From the NCBI GenBank assembly GCA_963576735.1, contig OY755198.1, positions 2,666,001 to 2,730,000 of the forward strand: a stretch of DNA of 64,000 nucleotides, read 5' to 3'. Each line of letters opens with the position of its first letter. Position 1 is the first letter of the stretch. The position numbers and the translations under genes were made by a program. The notes under the pieces are model-generated. The model was given only the letters and a program-made list of their open reading frames with translations. It did not search any database and was not told the DNA's origin. The DNA comes from Bedellia somnulentella (Eukaryota; Arthropoda; Insecta; Lepidoptera; Bedelliidae). Of this stretch, positions 45,386-56,850 are shown one piece after another.

Positions 45386-45397
45386 AGTAATGTTTGC

Positions 45398-46034
45398 TGT
45401 GTAGTGTCAGCTTAGAATAGCACTACCCCATTTCTTCCCGTGGGGGTACGTTCTTACGTACGTACGTACGCCTCTTGGCGACTAACGGTATTGGGCTTTT
45501 AACAAATTTTTGGGCGATGCGGTTTGAGACCCTTTGGGAGCGTTCAAGTATTACGTAACGCAATTTGGGGGGGCGGGGGGGTCTCGTAAAACGTTACGAT
45601 GCGTTACACGGGCGGGAGGGGGTCCTTCTTACAACACGTTACGTAACATTATTTCTTTTTTTATATAAAAAAATAGGGAAATAAAACTAAAATTTATAAA
45701 AAAATAAACAAAATACGCAGGTGTTGCGAATTAAAAATCTCTTGTTTTATTATAAGGCAATTAAAACTATACGAAGGATAAAAACTATAACAACTTTTTG
45801 CGACTTCAGGGTAAAAATGATGACTTGAGTGTTACGTAACCTTTAGAGAGGGGGGTGGGGGGGTACAGAAAAACGTTACGGAGCGTTACAGTGGGGGGAG
45901 GGGGGGTCAAAAATCTTCAAAAATTGCGTTACGTAATACTTGAACGCTCCTTTTTTGAAAATCTTTTCCCCACGCAACTTCCAAAAGTTGCTGAGGAATT
46001 TTAATTCCCTAGCTCTGGCTACCCCTTCTAGGAA
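45398..46034 (+). mobile_element. SINE-B copy split by a MITE
   Basis: 45398-45536 and 45951-46034; tail lost. Confidence 0.78.
45537..45950. mobile_element. 414-bp MITE with 30-bp perfect TIRs and G-rich runs
   Basis: Ends GGAGCGTTCAAGTATTACGT and inverted. Inside each end lie AACGTTACG motifs and long G runs on the same strand. Confidence 0.85.
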
Positions 46035-46566
46035 TTTTCTATTCATACTTTACGAGTTTCTGGAAATAAAAAAAATAAGTTTCGAGTACTATGCATGGAT
46101 TTATATCAATACCGACCACATAATGTACCAAATTTCTAAGTTTTTTTACCACTTGATGTTTTTATACTGACGAAAATTTTACTACTTACCCACCCTTTAT
46201 AAAGATTAGTTGGTCCGTAGGTCACTCCCAGTAGTCACCCAGTAGTCAAATTTAATAATTCCCCACCGACCAACTATTCAGTTGGTCAGTGGGGAATAGT
46301 TTAGTTGGTCGGTTTTGAGTTGTAAGGATTTAGTTGGTCGGTGGGGAATACCTCGTTTCAAGTGATGGGTATTTACCAAGGTACAATGAGTAAAATTTTA
46401 CTAAACTTAACGTATACTTATTGTGGTTCCTAAATCTATTATGTTTAAAACGGAAAGGGGTAAAAGACTGATAAACCCCAGCGGTTTCTTATTCGATTCT
46501 ATAAATCTGCAAAACTTTCGCCATGCTTACCTTTTGCAGGATAGTATTCGTTTTTTAGGTGGCCAT

Positions 46567-46812
46567 CATACATACACATATACTCACGGCTATAATTCCC
46601 TAGAAGGGGTAGCCAGAGCCAAGGCATTATAAATTCCTCAGCCACTTTTGGAAGCTGAATGGGAAAAGGCGGTAAAATAAAGGTTTTTGGTGATGGGTCT
46701 CCAACCGCATCGCCCAAAAATCCAATAAAAAGCCCCAATACCCTTAGTCGGCTCTTACGACACCCGTGGGTAGAAAATGGTAGCGATATTCTAAGCCGGC
46801 ACTACACGGCAA
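46567..46812 (-). mobile_element. SINE-B copy, subfamily 2
   Basis: Full length. Confidence 0.84.
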
Positions 46813-46989
46813 ACCAACATGCATTTATAATTTTCTCAGTTCAAAGACAGTCTGGAATTTCGGCCTTATTTAAAAGTTTGCATAATTTACCGGGCATTTT
46901 TCCTCTTCGGGCTTTAGGCTCTGGGTTAGTTTGTAGTCTAGTCTAGTGTAGTTAGGTTGAAACAGATCCACCTATGTTCGGAGCAGCAT

Positions 46990-47270
46990 AGTTCTAATAA
47001 ATAAAGAAAAGAAAAATTTCGACACTAGCGGGGATCGAACCCGCAATCTCCGAGTATACGCCCCGGTCGCTCTGCCAATTGAGCCAATGTCAAGTGGCTA
47101 CGAGTGGGAAATTATTCATTCCTTTGTTTCTTTTACACTTTTTAAGTAGCGTTTGTGTTTCCTACTTCCTATTTTTTTACAAATTCGGAAATCCACTTGT
47201 CTACCTTACTTTAAGACTTACCTTAATTACCCTGAGAACGCTAAAAAATAAATAAAGGAAAGCAGCTTAG
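46990..47270. mobile_element. family C element
   Basis: TTTCGACACTAGCGGGGATC, tRNA-like core, then a body similar to 11080-11190. Confidence 0.6.
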
Positions 47271-47407
47271 TTCCTTGAACCATGTCAGTCAGAAACGAGG
47301 TGTGAGGCCCATGAGCTAATTAGTGTTATATCAACTATGATATGGCCTGTGGTTGTAAACTAAATGAGTTCTGATGCGATATTTGCTATTTTAAAGTTAG
47401 TGGAGTG

Positions 47408-47623
47408 TAACATACATATACTCATGGTCATAAATCCAAAAAAGGGGTAGCCAGAGCTTCACAGCCAGAAACTCCTCAGCCACAGTTTGAAGTTGATAGG
47501 GGATAAGATGGTAGAAATAAAATATCGTTGGTGATGGGTCTCCAACCGCATCGCCCAAAAACCACTTAAAACTGCCATACTCTTAATCGCCTCTTACACA
47601 TTCTAAACCGGCACTTCACGGCA
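47408..47623 (-). mobile_element. SINE-B copy, subfamily 3
   Basis: ATACTCATGGTCATAAATCC to GGCACTTCACGGC. Confidence 0.75.
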
Positions 47624-47985
47624 AGTATGGAGTATAAGTAAGTTGATAATACCTTTCTTCTTGGGCTAGACGTGTGGCAGCCCGATGATGATATTAATTT
47701 GCGTCAGCTCCGATGATGACCTCAGTACCAGACTGCACGTAGTACTGTACCAGTTCCGCCGTTTCTGTTCAGTAGACGCTAGGATCACATTATGGATCCC
47801 TGCCAGCTGTTGCGATCTTGTAAACTTTGAATACATATAGGAAGATAAGGGTATGCTTTTGAGGCACTGAATGGGGTGTCAACTAAAACTTTCCTGCGAT
47901 GTTGTTGAGTCCTCATAAACAATTTGCCCCCTGATATACGGCTTCTGAATCAGGTCAATGTGTAGTTCCCGCGACCTCCGGGTAT
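47624..47985. other. unrecognised DNA
   Basis: More GC-rich than its surroundings and possibly retroelement-derived; no usable frame. Confidence 0.3.
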
Positions 47986-48145
47986 ACGCCCCCGTCGCTC
48001 TAATCAAGGTGACGCCGCATAGGGCGCAGAGTCAGCAGCACCGAACCGGGGGGGTTTTAGTCAGTACAACTCGTTGCTCTCTCGAGTGGCGGGGGATCCT
48101 TTGAGGATTTCCCCCCCAGGATACAAATGAAAAAACAAAACAACA
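47986..48145 (+). mobile_element. jockey-like LINE 3' end
   Basis: GGTTTTAGTCAGTACAACTC ... GGATCCTTTGAGGATTTCCC, then an A-rich tail; matches the complement of 48925-49000. Confidence 0.6.
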
Positions 48146-48214
48146 ATTCTATAAGAAAATTTCTGGCAAATGGTGAAGAAAGGTGACTACTTCACATATA
48201 AACTCAAGACTAGA

Positions 48215-48375
48215 GATTTCAACATGGTTTTGTTAATATTATATTTTCGTAGCCATACAGACAGTACATCTAAGTTAAGGCGCAATATACCTATAGATAG
48301 ATATGTAGGTGATTATATTGTAGTAGAAGTTCGGGTGGAATGCTTCGAGATGGCTTTGAGTTTTCATTTATAATA
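48215..48375. repeat. repeat E, inverted partial copy
   Basis: Codes SHTDSTSKLRRNI ... VRVECFEMAL, matching the minus-strand frame of 48604-48850. Confidence 0.65.
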
Positions 48376-48493
48376 GGGTTGTTGAGGAACTTGTTATGTG
48401 GAAGAGGATGAGGAATCGGGCAGACTAAGAGGAAGAGGATGAGGAAGAGAAAGAAAATAACAAGTAACATTACGCAGATTACGCCAGTATAAA

Positions 48494-48594
48494 TCTACGA
48501 GTGTTTCTCAGTTCATGTTACTTTCCTCGTGTAAATGTTACTTTTTGAGCTGTGTCGTGTTATATTTGACCATCTGGCACTGGCAACACTGATG
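48494..48594. mobile_element. right-end fragment of the 20797 MITE
   Basis: CTACGAGTGTTTCTCAG to CTGGCAACACTGA. Confidence 0.8.
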
Positions 48595-48603
48595 GTCACT
48601 GCA

Positions 48604-48850
48604 TGCCATAGAGTAAAGTAATACACTGGATATAGAGAGCCAACTTGCTGGATTTTAATGTCACCTAGTTTATAATGCAAACTTATCGCCATCTCGAGGC
48701 ATTCCACCCGAACTTCTGCTACAATTAAATCACCTATATATATATCTATAAGTATATTGCGCCTTAATTTCGATGTACTGTCTGTATGGCTAAGAATATT
48801 TAATAATAACAAAAAAAAAAACAAAACATGTCGAAGAAGTAGACACGATT
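48604..48850. repeat. repeat E, full copy
   Basis: Near-identical to 33415-33650. Confidence 0.75.
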
Positions 48851-48884
48851 GTATGCCGTTTTACGTAATTTTCCTTATGACAAT

Positions 48885-50415
48885 ATTATTATTATTTTTT
48901 TTATTTTTTTTTTGTTTACCGGTGGGGAAATCCTCATAGGATCCCCCGTCGCTCGAGAGAGCGACGGGGGTATGTCGGACTTTTACCGACTAAAACCCCA
49001 CCGGTTCGGTGCTGCTGGCCCTGCGGCCTGTGCGGCGTCACCATAACTTGTGTGAAGAAGAAGAAGTGCGGCTGAAGGCCGCCCTGGCGGCGAAAAGGAG
49101 TGTACCTAAGCTAAGTCGGATAGGGTGAGTATAAAAATAAAATAGACTCTAGTTGAGTCTGGTGTGACTCTAAAATTAGTGTTAGGTTCTACGACCTCGC
49201 CGGCGGGGTCGGTGTCTGGAGTGATAGTTGTTGTTGGTGTGACCGCGAGCGCCGGTGGCCCCTGAGGCCTCGAGCTCGCGGGTGGTGTCGTCGTCGGGAT
49301 CCGAGAGCACGCTACGTGGGCGTCGAATCCCGGCGTCCGGGGAAATCGTGTAGTCGAGCGAGGCTCGAAGTAAGGGGTTGGGGTGATCAGGGATCTTATC
49401 AAAGTATCTACGTGAGATTTGTTTGAAATGATCCCTGATAGTATTGAGTCCTAAGTCTCTGTGGAGATCATAGTTCCTAACATACCAAGGCGCCCCTACC
49501 GCCTTGCGCATGAACCTATTCTGTATCACCTGGAGGCGGTGTATCAAGCCCTCTCTGGCGTGTGCGAACGCAACACTACCGTACGAGAGGACCGAGCGTA
49601 TACATGTTTTGTATAGTGTAACTTTGTGACGCAGTGGTAACTTACTGCGAGCACAAAGCATCGGTGATAGCCTATTCAGGACGAATGAGGCTTTGTTGCG
49701 TATGTATTTGATGTGGTGTGACCATGTAAGCCGGGGATCAAAGACAATACCGAGGTATTTGGTCTTTTTCACCCACGGAATAGGTGTACCGAAGAGTTGA
49801 ACAGGCGGAGGCGGATCGTGTGAGGCGCCTCCCTTCCGAAAGAGCATGGCTGCGCTTTTGGAGGGATTAACCTCGATCCGCCACTTCCTGAACCACTCTC
49901 CGAGTTGTGTTACGGCTCGCTGAAGGCGAAGCCGTATGAAGTTGTGGTTGGGGTGACTCGTGTAGAGTAGTGTGTCGTCTGCAAAGAGTGTTAACTCCAC
50001 CAGCGGTGTACGCGGGATGTCGTTAGTGTATATATTGAAGAGTGTGGGTGAGAGCGTAGAGCCCTGTGGGACTCCCGCGTGTATGGGGTGGTGTTGTGAG
50101 TGGGCGTCCTCCACTCTGAAGCGGAATCGGCGATCCGACAAGTAGTCGCGGACTATAGCCACGAGTTTGTCTGGCATACCGATCTGGTATAGCTTGTATA
50201 GCAGACCGTTATGCCAGACTTTGTCAAATGCCTTAGCCACGTCAAAGAAGACGGCGCCCGTCTGTTTGATGTATGTGTCATTGAATCCATCAAGCACATG
50301 CTCGGTAAAGCGATGTGCTTGTTGGACGCATGAGTGTTGAGCCCTGAACCCGAATTGTTCGTGTATCTGAATGCCGCTAGTGTGCAAGTAGTGTCTGATC
50401 CTAGTAGAGGTGTGT
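48885..50415 (-). mobile_element. 5'-truncated jockey-like LINE
   Basis: RT ORF, GC-rich 3' UTR (48925-49181) with the GTCGCTCTCTCGAGCGACGG hairpin, and an A-rich tail at 48885-48920. Confidence 0.8.
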
Positions 50416-50552
50416 AGGTCCGGATGGAGTGGTATCCCCGGAGTGGTATCACTACATTTAACGGATGGATGTACATCCAATGGCAATCGGTTACCATTCC
50501 ATCGGAATGGTATGGATTGGCGGGATTGGCATGGCGGACAACGGTGCGGCAT
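49182..50552 (-). pseudogene. jockey-like LINE reverse transcriptase, N-terminally truncated
   Basis: Recognisable from about residue 35 (TRIRHYLHTSGIQIHEQFGF). RT blocks FFDVAKAFDKVWH, GVPQGSTLSPTLFNIYTNDI and LTLFADDTLLYT (FADD catalytic pair) are intact, followed by KTKYLGIVFD and the C-terminal IRSVLSYGSVAF. No stops through residue 456. The endonuclease domain and 5' end are missing, so it is not autonomous. The first 30-40 residues come from flanking DNA. Confidence 0.85.
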
Positions 50553-51070
50553 CGCGATTTATGCAGCGATTGGTTGATTACATGCTTGCAAGCATGTGTG
50601 CGAAGAAACAAATGAAAGAGATAGAAATAGCGCTTAGATCGGCGGGCGGCACAAGCGATTATGTTATTTATTACATTGCAGTAAAGTTGATTTTGGTTCT
50701 CTTATTGTTGACGTTAGGAATAGTTGATATATTTCTCTTTTGAAATATTCTAATTTTAAATAAAATAAATGAAATATTCTTACAATTTCTTTATTCAAAT
50801 CAAAAGAATCAAATTTCGTTCTTTCGATAATTGTTTGTTAAAGGCAAAAATAAACTAATTGTTTTGTAGTCAGCATGACTTTTTAATAAAAATATTGTCA
50901 TCATACTAATATTGATCATTGAATGAACTCTCCATTGGAGACTGATACATATATGGTTCTGCTTCCTGCGTGTCATATACTGAGGACTGTACTCTCACTC
51001 AACCCAGTACCAGATCCCTTCCAGTTCCACCATTCCTGCATAGGTAAACATTTTTTACCGTTAACAGGAC
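50416..51070. other. DNA flanking the LINE, unclassified
   Basis: 50465-50743 has a short open frame without recognised motifs. Otherwise AT-rich. Confidence 0.3.
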
Positions 51071-51099
51071 CCCGGACTAGTGTTGCCGATCGATAGCCC

Positions 51100-51430
51100 A
51101 CTATCGATAGCCTTTCGATAGCCCACTATCGATAGCCTTTCGATAGACTATCGATACTTTATACAAAAACAATAGTATCGATAGTTATCGATAGTGTCGA
51201 TACTATCGATACTATCGATACAATCGATCTCTCTTTTAGTGCAATACTATCGGTAAACCACAATACTATCGATAGTATCGATAGTATTGATTCTGGGCAA
51301 CGATAAAGTATCGATACTATCGATAGTATCGATAGTATTGTGTTTCAATATTACATGACTATCGATAGTATCGATTCTATCGATACTATCGATAGTTTTG
51401 TTCAATCGATTGTTACTTTTTTATCAATAG
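51100..51430. repeat. left subterminal TATCGATA array
   Basis: At least a dozen TATCGATA or one-off copies, many overlapping as TATCGATAGTATCGATA. Confidence 0.93.
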
Positions 51431-51684
51431 TATTGATTGCATTTATACTAGCAGGTCGGTAGGTTGAACAGGAGTTAGTACCGACAGCTAATTTTAGTTA
51501 TTATACTAGTACTTCTCTACCTGTCGTACACAATCGGATATCTTGTTTATTACATGTGTGTAGTGGGTAGATAAAAAAAGTGTTCAATCTCATTTGGTCG
51601 TTTTATCTGGGTAATATTAGTTGTACGTGTATTCTGGTGATCGGCGTTGTATCAGATTGTGTTTTTTATAAATAAAAATATAAA

Positions 51685-54545
51685 ATGGATTCAATTATTT
51701 CTGAGAGTGAACCAAATAAAAGGAAATCGTTGATGTGGATTTTTTTTGATAGAAAAACCGACGGTGATACTAATAAAGTTATATGTAAATTTTGCAAGGC
51801 TGAATTTAAGTACTGTTATAATACCAGCAACATGAAAGATCATTTAAGGCGCAAACATTCAGATGTTTTAATAAGTTCCCCGCCATCTTCTCACTGCAGT
51901 GAAAATCGTGTAGAAAATGTTAAAAATCAGCAAGAAACATATTCTGTAAATTCAAGTAGGAAAAAAATGCTTGATATGAAATTTGCAAGAATGGTAGCGA
52001 TTGATATGGAGCCTCTGCGTTTTTCCGAGCATGAAGGATTGAAGAAGTTTGTCAAAGCACTTGATAGTAGATATGAAATGCCTGGAAGGACTACCCTGAG
52101 TACCAAACTCTTACCGAAATTATATGCAGAAATGAAAATTAAGTTATTTGATATACTTAAAAATGTAAATCATTTGGCTATCACCACTGACGCATGGACA
52201 TCAACAAGTAATGAGGGGATTCTGGCAGTGACTGCACATTTCATATTCAAAATGCAGCTGCAATCTGTTCTATTAGCGGCAGTAGTGTTACAAGGTCATC
52301 ACAACGCGGAAAACATAGCTACTGTGAGTAATTGTTTTGATATATTTATTAAATAGGTACATCCAACGAATTAGTAATTATATAGAAACATAACTCCGTC
52401 AAAAAATGGTTCATCAAAAAGTAGTACAAATGGGCGGGGCGATAAAAGTAGTACTCAAAAGATCCTGCTCGCACTCGCACAGTTGGACATTGCCGTTTCA
52501 CTCGAACGTTTAACGTTCTAAATAAAGATGTACCTGAAATGAGTATATGTGATAACTGAAATCCGGCTTTGCAATTCTGTCAAGTAATTTGTTTAGTCTT
52601 GTCAGAATTGTCAATTTCATTGCTTGACTTTGGAACCATTTTTCGGTGGACTTTGTATGGGAGTTATGTTTCTATATAATTACTAATTCGTTGGGTACAT
52701 CCAATGATATTATATATAAGCTGAAGTAGATGCGTCTTAGAGCGCTCACCCATGGCAATCGAAAAACAAGGTAATTCCCTTGTTTGTCTTTAGTTGCTTA
52801 CGCATCTGTCATTCATTACGCATGCCAAAATATGTAACTATCCCTTATTCACTTAAATGTTTACTATTGTGCTTGCTCTGTCTTTCGTGCATACTAACCG
52901 ACCACGGCAAGTTGACCAGAGATCTATTATATATAATAGTGTATTACTGTAGTAATGCCAAAAAGGAAATGCGTTTTGTACTGTTAGAACTTGTCTATTA
53001 GTATATGTCATTGGGTACATCTATTTATTTTATTACACTATACAGTATACTCATATTTTATAAAAAAAGTCTACTGTTGAGTTTTTAATATTTCTTCTCA
53101 GCAGATACCATTTAGAAAGTACTGGTAGATTAATTTTTGACGTGTAAGAGCGTCCATTGTGACCTACTTACTGAATAAATAATTTCATTTAAAAGAAATT
53201 ATAAGAAAATTTTATGATGAAATAGCATTTTTAGAAACTGACAAGACAGACGTTTTAGATTTTGTTTCAATGGGTCGTTTTCCAAAGCCGTTCCTCCAGT
53301 AGTATTCTAAACTGTCGACAGATGGCCAGGTGAATCGATAATAAGTGAAAAAAATAATTTCAGGTCATTGCGTCGGTTTTGGATGATTGGCAATGCCGAA
53401 ATAAAGTTGTGATTATGGTAACCGACAACGCTTCAACAATGACAAAAGCGGCAGAGATATTGAAAATAAGACACTTACCATGTTTCGCCCACTCTTTAAA
53501 TTTGGTAATAAAACATACTTTTCTGGACCCACAATGCATTCTTTTAAAAGACTTGGTAGATAAATGTAAGGCAATAATTTCATTTTTTAAGCATAGTACA
53601 TTAGCTACAGACCAATTAAAATCCATACAAAATGATTTGAAAAAGACTCATTTAAAACCTATTCAAAGTGTGGACACAGGGTGGAATAGTACATACAAAA
53701 TGATGAAGCGGATTGGTGAAATCAGAGATGAATTAACACTTACTATATCTAAAAATTTGAATGCGCCAAAAAATCTTACAGATGATGAATACAAATTTTT
53801 AGAGGAAGTGGTAAAAATATTACAGCCATTTCAAGAGTGTACAGAAGCTGTGTCGGGGGACACATACGCAACTATTTCTATGATAATACCTTTGATAAAA
53901 GGTTTATTGTTACGTTTCGCTCAACTGGACAAAGAAGTGTTATTGGAATCCAGCAGAATAGTCCTTGAAACAATAAAAAACCTTATTGTGGCGAGAATAA
54001 AACCTTATGAATGCCGGAATCCTTGCATAATAGCCACACTTCTCAACCCTCATTTTAAAAAACAGGGTTTTAAAACGGATACAGAAATTGAAAGAGCATT
54101 TAACGTGGTACAAAAAGAATATTCTTCTTACTTGATAACAGACAACAGAAACATATCCAAATCAGACCTTGCGGAAGCTGGGACGTCAAAAGGAGTAACA
54201 GTACGGACTAAAAAACCGAAGTTGAATTTACTTTCTTACCTTCAAGACTCACATTCCACGTCCTCTAGTTCCACTGCAGACGCAATCATTGATATCAAAC
54301 AGTACCTTTCTAAACCAATCATAGATACAACAGAATATCCAATAGAATTTTGGTGTCATAGTCGAAACAATTTAAAATACATTGCTTTAAAATATCTGAC
54401 TATCCCTGCAACCTCCGCGCCGGCTGAGAGATTGTTTTCGCAGGCCGGGCAAGTTATAGTTGATCGTCGAAATCGTTTAAGCGGAGAGCGCATAAATGAA
54501 CTGCTTTTTATCAAACAAAATCACACACTGTTGGATCAGGCATAG
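51685..54545 (+). CDS. hAT transposase, ZBED type, two exons
   Basis: Exon 51685-52323 and exon 53364-54545 join at phase 0 (ENIAT|VIASVLDDW) to 606 aa. BED finger at residues 19-60 (WIFFDRK, CKFCKAEF, HLRRKH). The DDE-type core has TTDAW (residue 169) and MVTDNAS; CFAHSLNLVI is the hAT CxxH motif; the C-terminal dimerisation region has TSAPAERLFSQAG. No stop or frameshift was found. Donor GTGAGT and acceptor TTTCAG flank a 1040-bp intron filled by two MITEs. Possibly functional; insertion of the MITEs makes the intron long but does not break coding. Confidence 0.9.
52364..52693. mobile_element. MITE 1 in the transposase intron
   Basis: 330 bp, 34-bp perfect TIRs from CAACGAATTAGTAATTATAT, 8-bp duplication GGTACATC at 52356-52363 and 52694-52701. 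Confidence 0.92.
52702..53013. mobile_element. MITE 2 abutting MITE 1
   Basis: 312 bp, ends CAATGATAT and inverted, and the same GGTACATC at 52694-52701 and 53014-53021. A different family from MITE 1. Confidence 0.82.
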
Positions 54546-55109
54546 AAATTTTTAAACGTCATACATTTTTTCTTATTTTTTTTTTGTGACGAACATTTTA
54601 TAAATCTTTAAATCCTAAGTCAAATCATTTTAACATTATCATGTTAACATGGATGATTCATCCAGGCATGTCATTAACAAAATAAAAAAAAAATGCTGCT
54701 TAAAGTCAAAATTTATGTGAAATTAAAATTCAAAACGCACCACAATTACCTCAAAATGGTGGCGCTTTTCCCTCCATCGTGCGTGATGCCTCATAGTTTT
54801 TACTAAGTCTACACATTTTTTTAATTCTTCAGCTATCCAGTGGTATAAATACATTTTGTGTGGAGATGATAGATGTGTACTGCAACACCAAAATCAGTTT
54901 TTGGGTTGACAACCAGTATGGAACCAATTTCAAAGACGTATTCAAGTCAAGAAAAAAGGATAATAAATCAAAACTAATCGACAAAAAAAAAGTTTTTATC
55001 GTTTATTTGCTCAGTATTGATCAGTAATATTGTTGCGGATAAAAAGGTGGCTAATCAGTAGCGTATTAATTAACATAAAATCAAATCAAAGGGAGACAAA
55101 TTATTAGTT

Positions 55110-56329
55110 TTATTGTTTTTTCACTTGATCACGATGTTTATGTTTCAATGAATCTATATAATTAAGTATGTTGATGTAAGCTTTAGAACGCATACACGGT
55201 GGCAAAAATTGTAGCTCGCCAATTAGAAGATTTCCAAAATAATAATTTCTTTTGTCAAGATCTGTTTCGCAAATACAATCAACACAAATGCTATTTGTTT
55301 TATTTTCTTCCTCTTTGTCACTTGTTATTATTTCATCTTCTTGTTGCTCTATAATGTTATTACACTCTTTATCAGAATCCATAGTGTTATTACACTCTTT
55401 TTCTTCAATTGGGGATATATAATTGCCTTTTCTGGCCCGTGTGCTGCAATCATTTAACTCTGATTCTGATATCGATGAATCTTTTGTAGTTGTTTTGTAA
55501 CGTATCTTTGAGGGCCATAGTATAGATTGAGAGTAATCGTAGTCTTCTTTATCTGATTCAATATATTTTCTTTTTTCTAAAAAAAAATTAAATTTATCTA
55601 TACTAATGTTATAAAGAGATAGATTTGACTGTTTTTTGCATTTAATAGGCTCCAAAACTACTGAACAGGTTGATGCGAAAAAAACAGAGCGATTGTAGGG
55701 AGGAGGGGAAGGTAATAGGAGGAGAAGAGGGGAGGCGTAAGGTGAAGAGACGGGAGAGGGATGAGAGGAAGGGAGGGCGGTAAAGGGAGAGCTTCGAGGA
55801 GGATGGGAGAAGGAAAGGTGATGGGAGAAAGGAGATTGGGGGCAGTAAAAGTTAGATTTTTTTTTATATTGTTAAAAGCGCGGGCGAAACCGCGGTCAAA
55901 CACTAACGCTAGACACTAAACTTTGGACGGCCACGACCACGACCAGTGGCCGCAACCACCAGATTAACTAAAGAAACCATATGAAGTAATATTAACTTCA
56001 CGCACTTGGCCGCAACGGCCAAACTGTACTACTGGTCGTGATTGTGGCTGTCTAGTGCGCTAGGTAACTAAGTCAATGTAACCGAATCGAAGGCCGAAGC
56101 GAGGGCGAATCTCTAAAACATATTTTTTTAAAACTAAAAATGTATTATGAAAACAATCAAGGTAAATATATTAAAACATACGAGACTGCGATTCTACAGC
56201 ATCTTCTGTGAAGAATGGTTGGCTGTCTGATGAATCTGAAAGTATAAATAATTACAAAATATGTATCTGTGTGTTATTTGCCTATTTTAACAAATTAGTT
56301 TAAATAAATAATTCTTTCTACTTACCCAT
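55110..56329 (-). CDS. second gene of the hAT element, three exons, antisense
   Basis: Exons 56329-56326 (ATGG), 56235-56182 and 55576-55110 join in phase to 174 aa: MDSSDSQPFFTEDAVESQSQ, then KRKYIESDKEDYDYS and an acidic middle. Donors GTAAGT and GTATGT, acceptors CTTTCAG and TTTTTTAG. The C-terminal 40 residues (YFGNLLIGELQFLPPCMRSK, then AYINILNYIDSL) resemble a BESS protein-interaction motif; this is a weak motif judgement. A CDCICxxD-like CxxCxC precedes it. It lies wholly inside the transposon and converges on the transposase. Function unknown. Confidence 0.62.
55590..55905. mobile_element. repeat inserted in the second gene's intron
   Basis: GCGGGCGAAACCGCGGTC on one side, CCAAAACTACTGAACAGGTT and TAATGTTATAAAGAG on the other: a common lepidopteran LINE/SINE tail type. 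Confidence 0.5.
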
Positions 56330-56454
56330 TTTGCATATTCGCAAAAAAAATAACTGGATATAAAATTATATTTTTCCACTCATCACCCACCTTTATGCCT
56401 TACTTTCTTAACTAATACTATTGAAATAAATGTAACAATCGATCATTCAAATCT

Positions 56455-56680
56455 ATCGATAGTATCGATAGAATCGATACTATCGATAGTTATGTTATAT
56501 TGAAAAGCGATAGTATCGATACCATCGATAGTTAAGTAATATCGAAAAGTGATAGTATCGATGTATTGTGGTTAACCGATAGTATTGCAATAAAAGACAG
56601 ATCGATAGTATCGATATTATCGATACTATCGATAGGGCTATCGATATTATGGTGTTTTTAGATTAAAACTATCGATAGTT
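56455..56680. repeat. right subterminal TATCGATA array
   Basis: Same motif, roughly ten copies. Confidence 0.92.
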
Positions 56681-56850
56681 TGGCAACACTACCCCGGACC
56701 CATTCCAGTGCAAAAGACTGGGGTCCTGGATGTACATCATTCGAGTCGGACATGCATCCGGATCTGCGTCTTGAAATAAACCGGACCTACACATCTCTAG
56801 ATCCTAGCGAGGATTAGTCGCTCATAGATCTTTCCTAACGAGCTTAGTAG

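Larger units (their letters stand above)
44599..46354. mobile_element. TIR DNA transposon with 8-bp target duplication
   Basis: Ends GAGGTATTCCCCACTAACCA and the inverted GGTCGGTGGGGAATACCTC; GTTTCAAG at 44591-44598 and 46355-46362. Several inner CCCCACCGACCAACTA motifs near both ends. Contains LINE, SINE-A, SINE-B and MITE insertions. The only ORF of note (44992-44693, minus, 99 aa) is unrecognised. Confidence 0.82.
51079..56691 (+). mobile_element. hAT transposon with two genes and TATCGATA-array ends
   Basis: 5613 bp; ends TAGTGTTGCC inverted; 8-bp duplication CCCCGGAC at 51071-51078 and 56692-56699. Subterminal arrays of TATCGATA at 51100-51430 and 56455-56680. A spliced BED-finger transposase on plus and a second spliced gene on minus, convergent. 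Two MITEs sit in the transposase intron. Confidence 0.93.

Noticed and set aside
50465..50743. 92-aa plus ORF with a hydrophobic C terminus
   Set aside because: No recognisable motif, adjacent to a LINE truncation point; probably chance.
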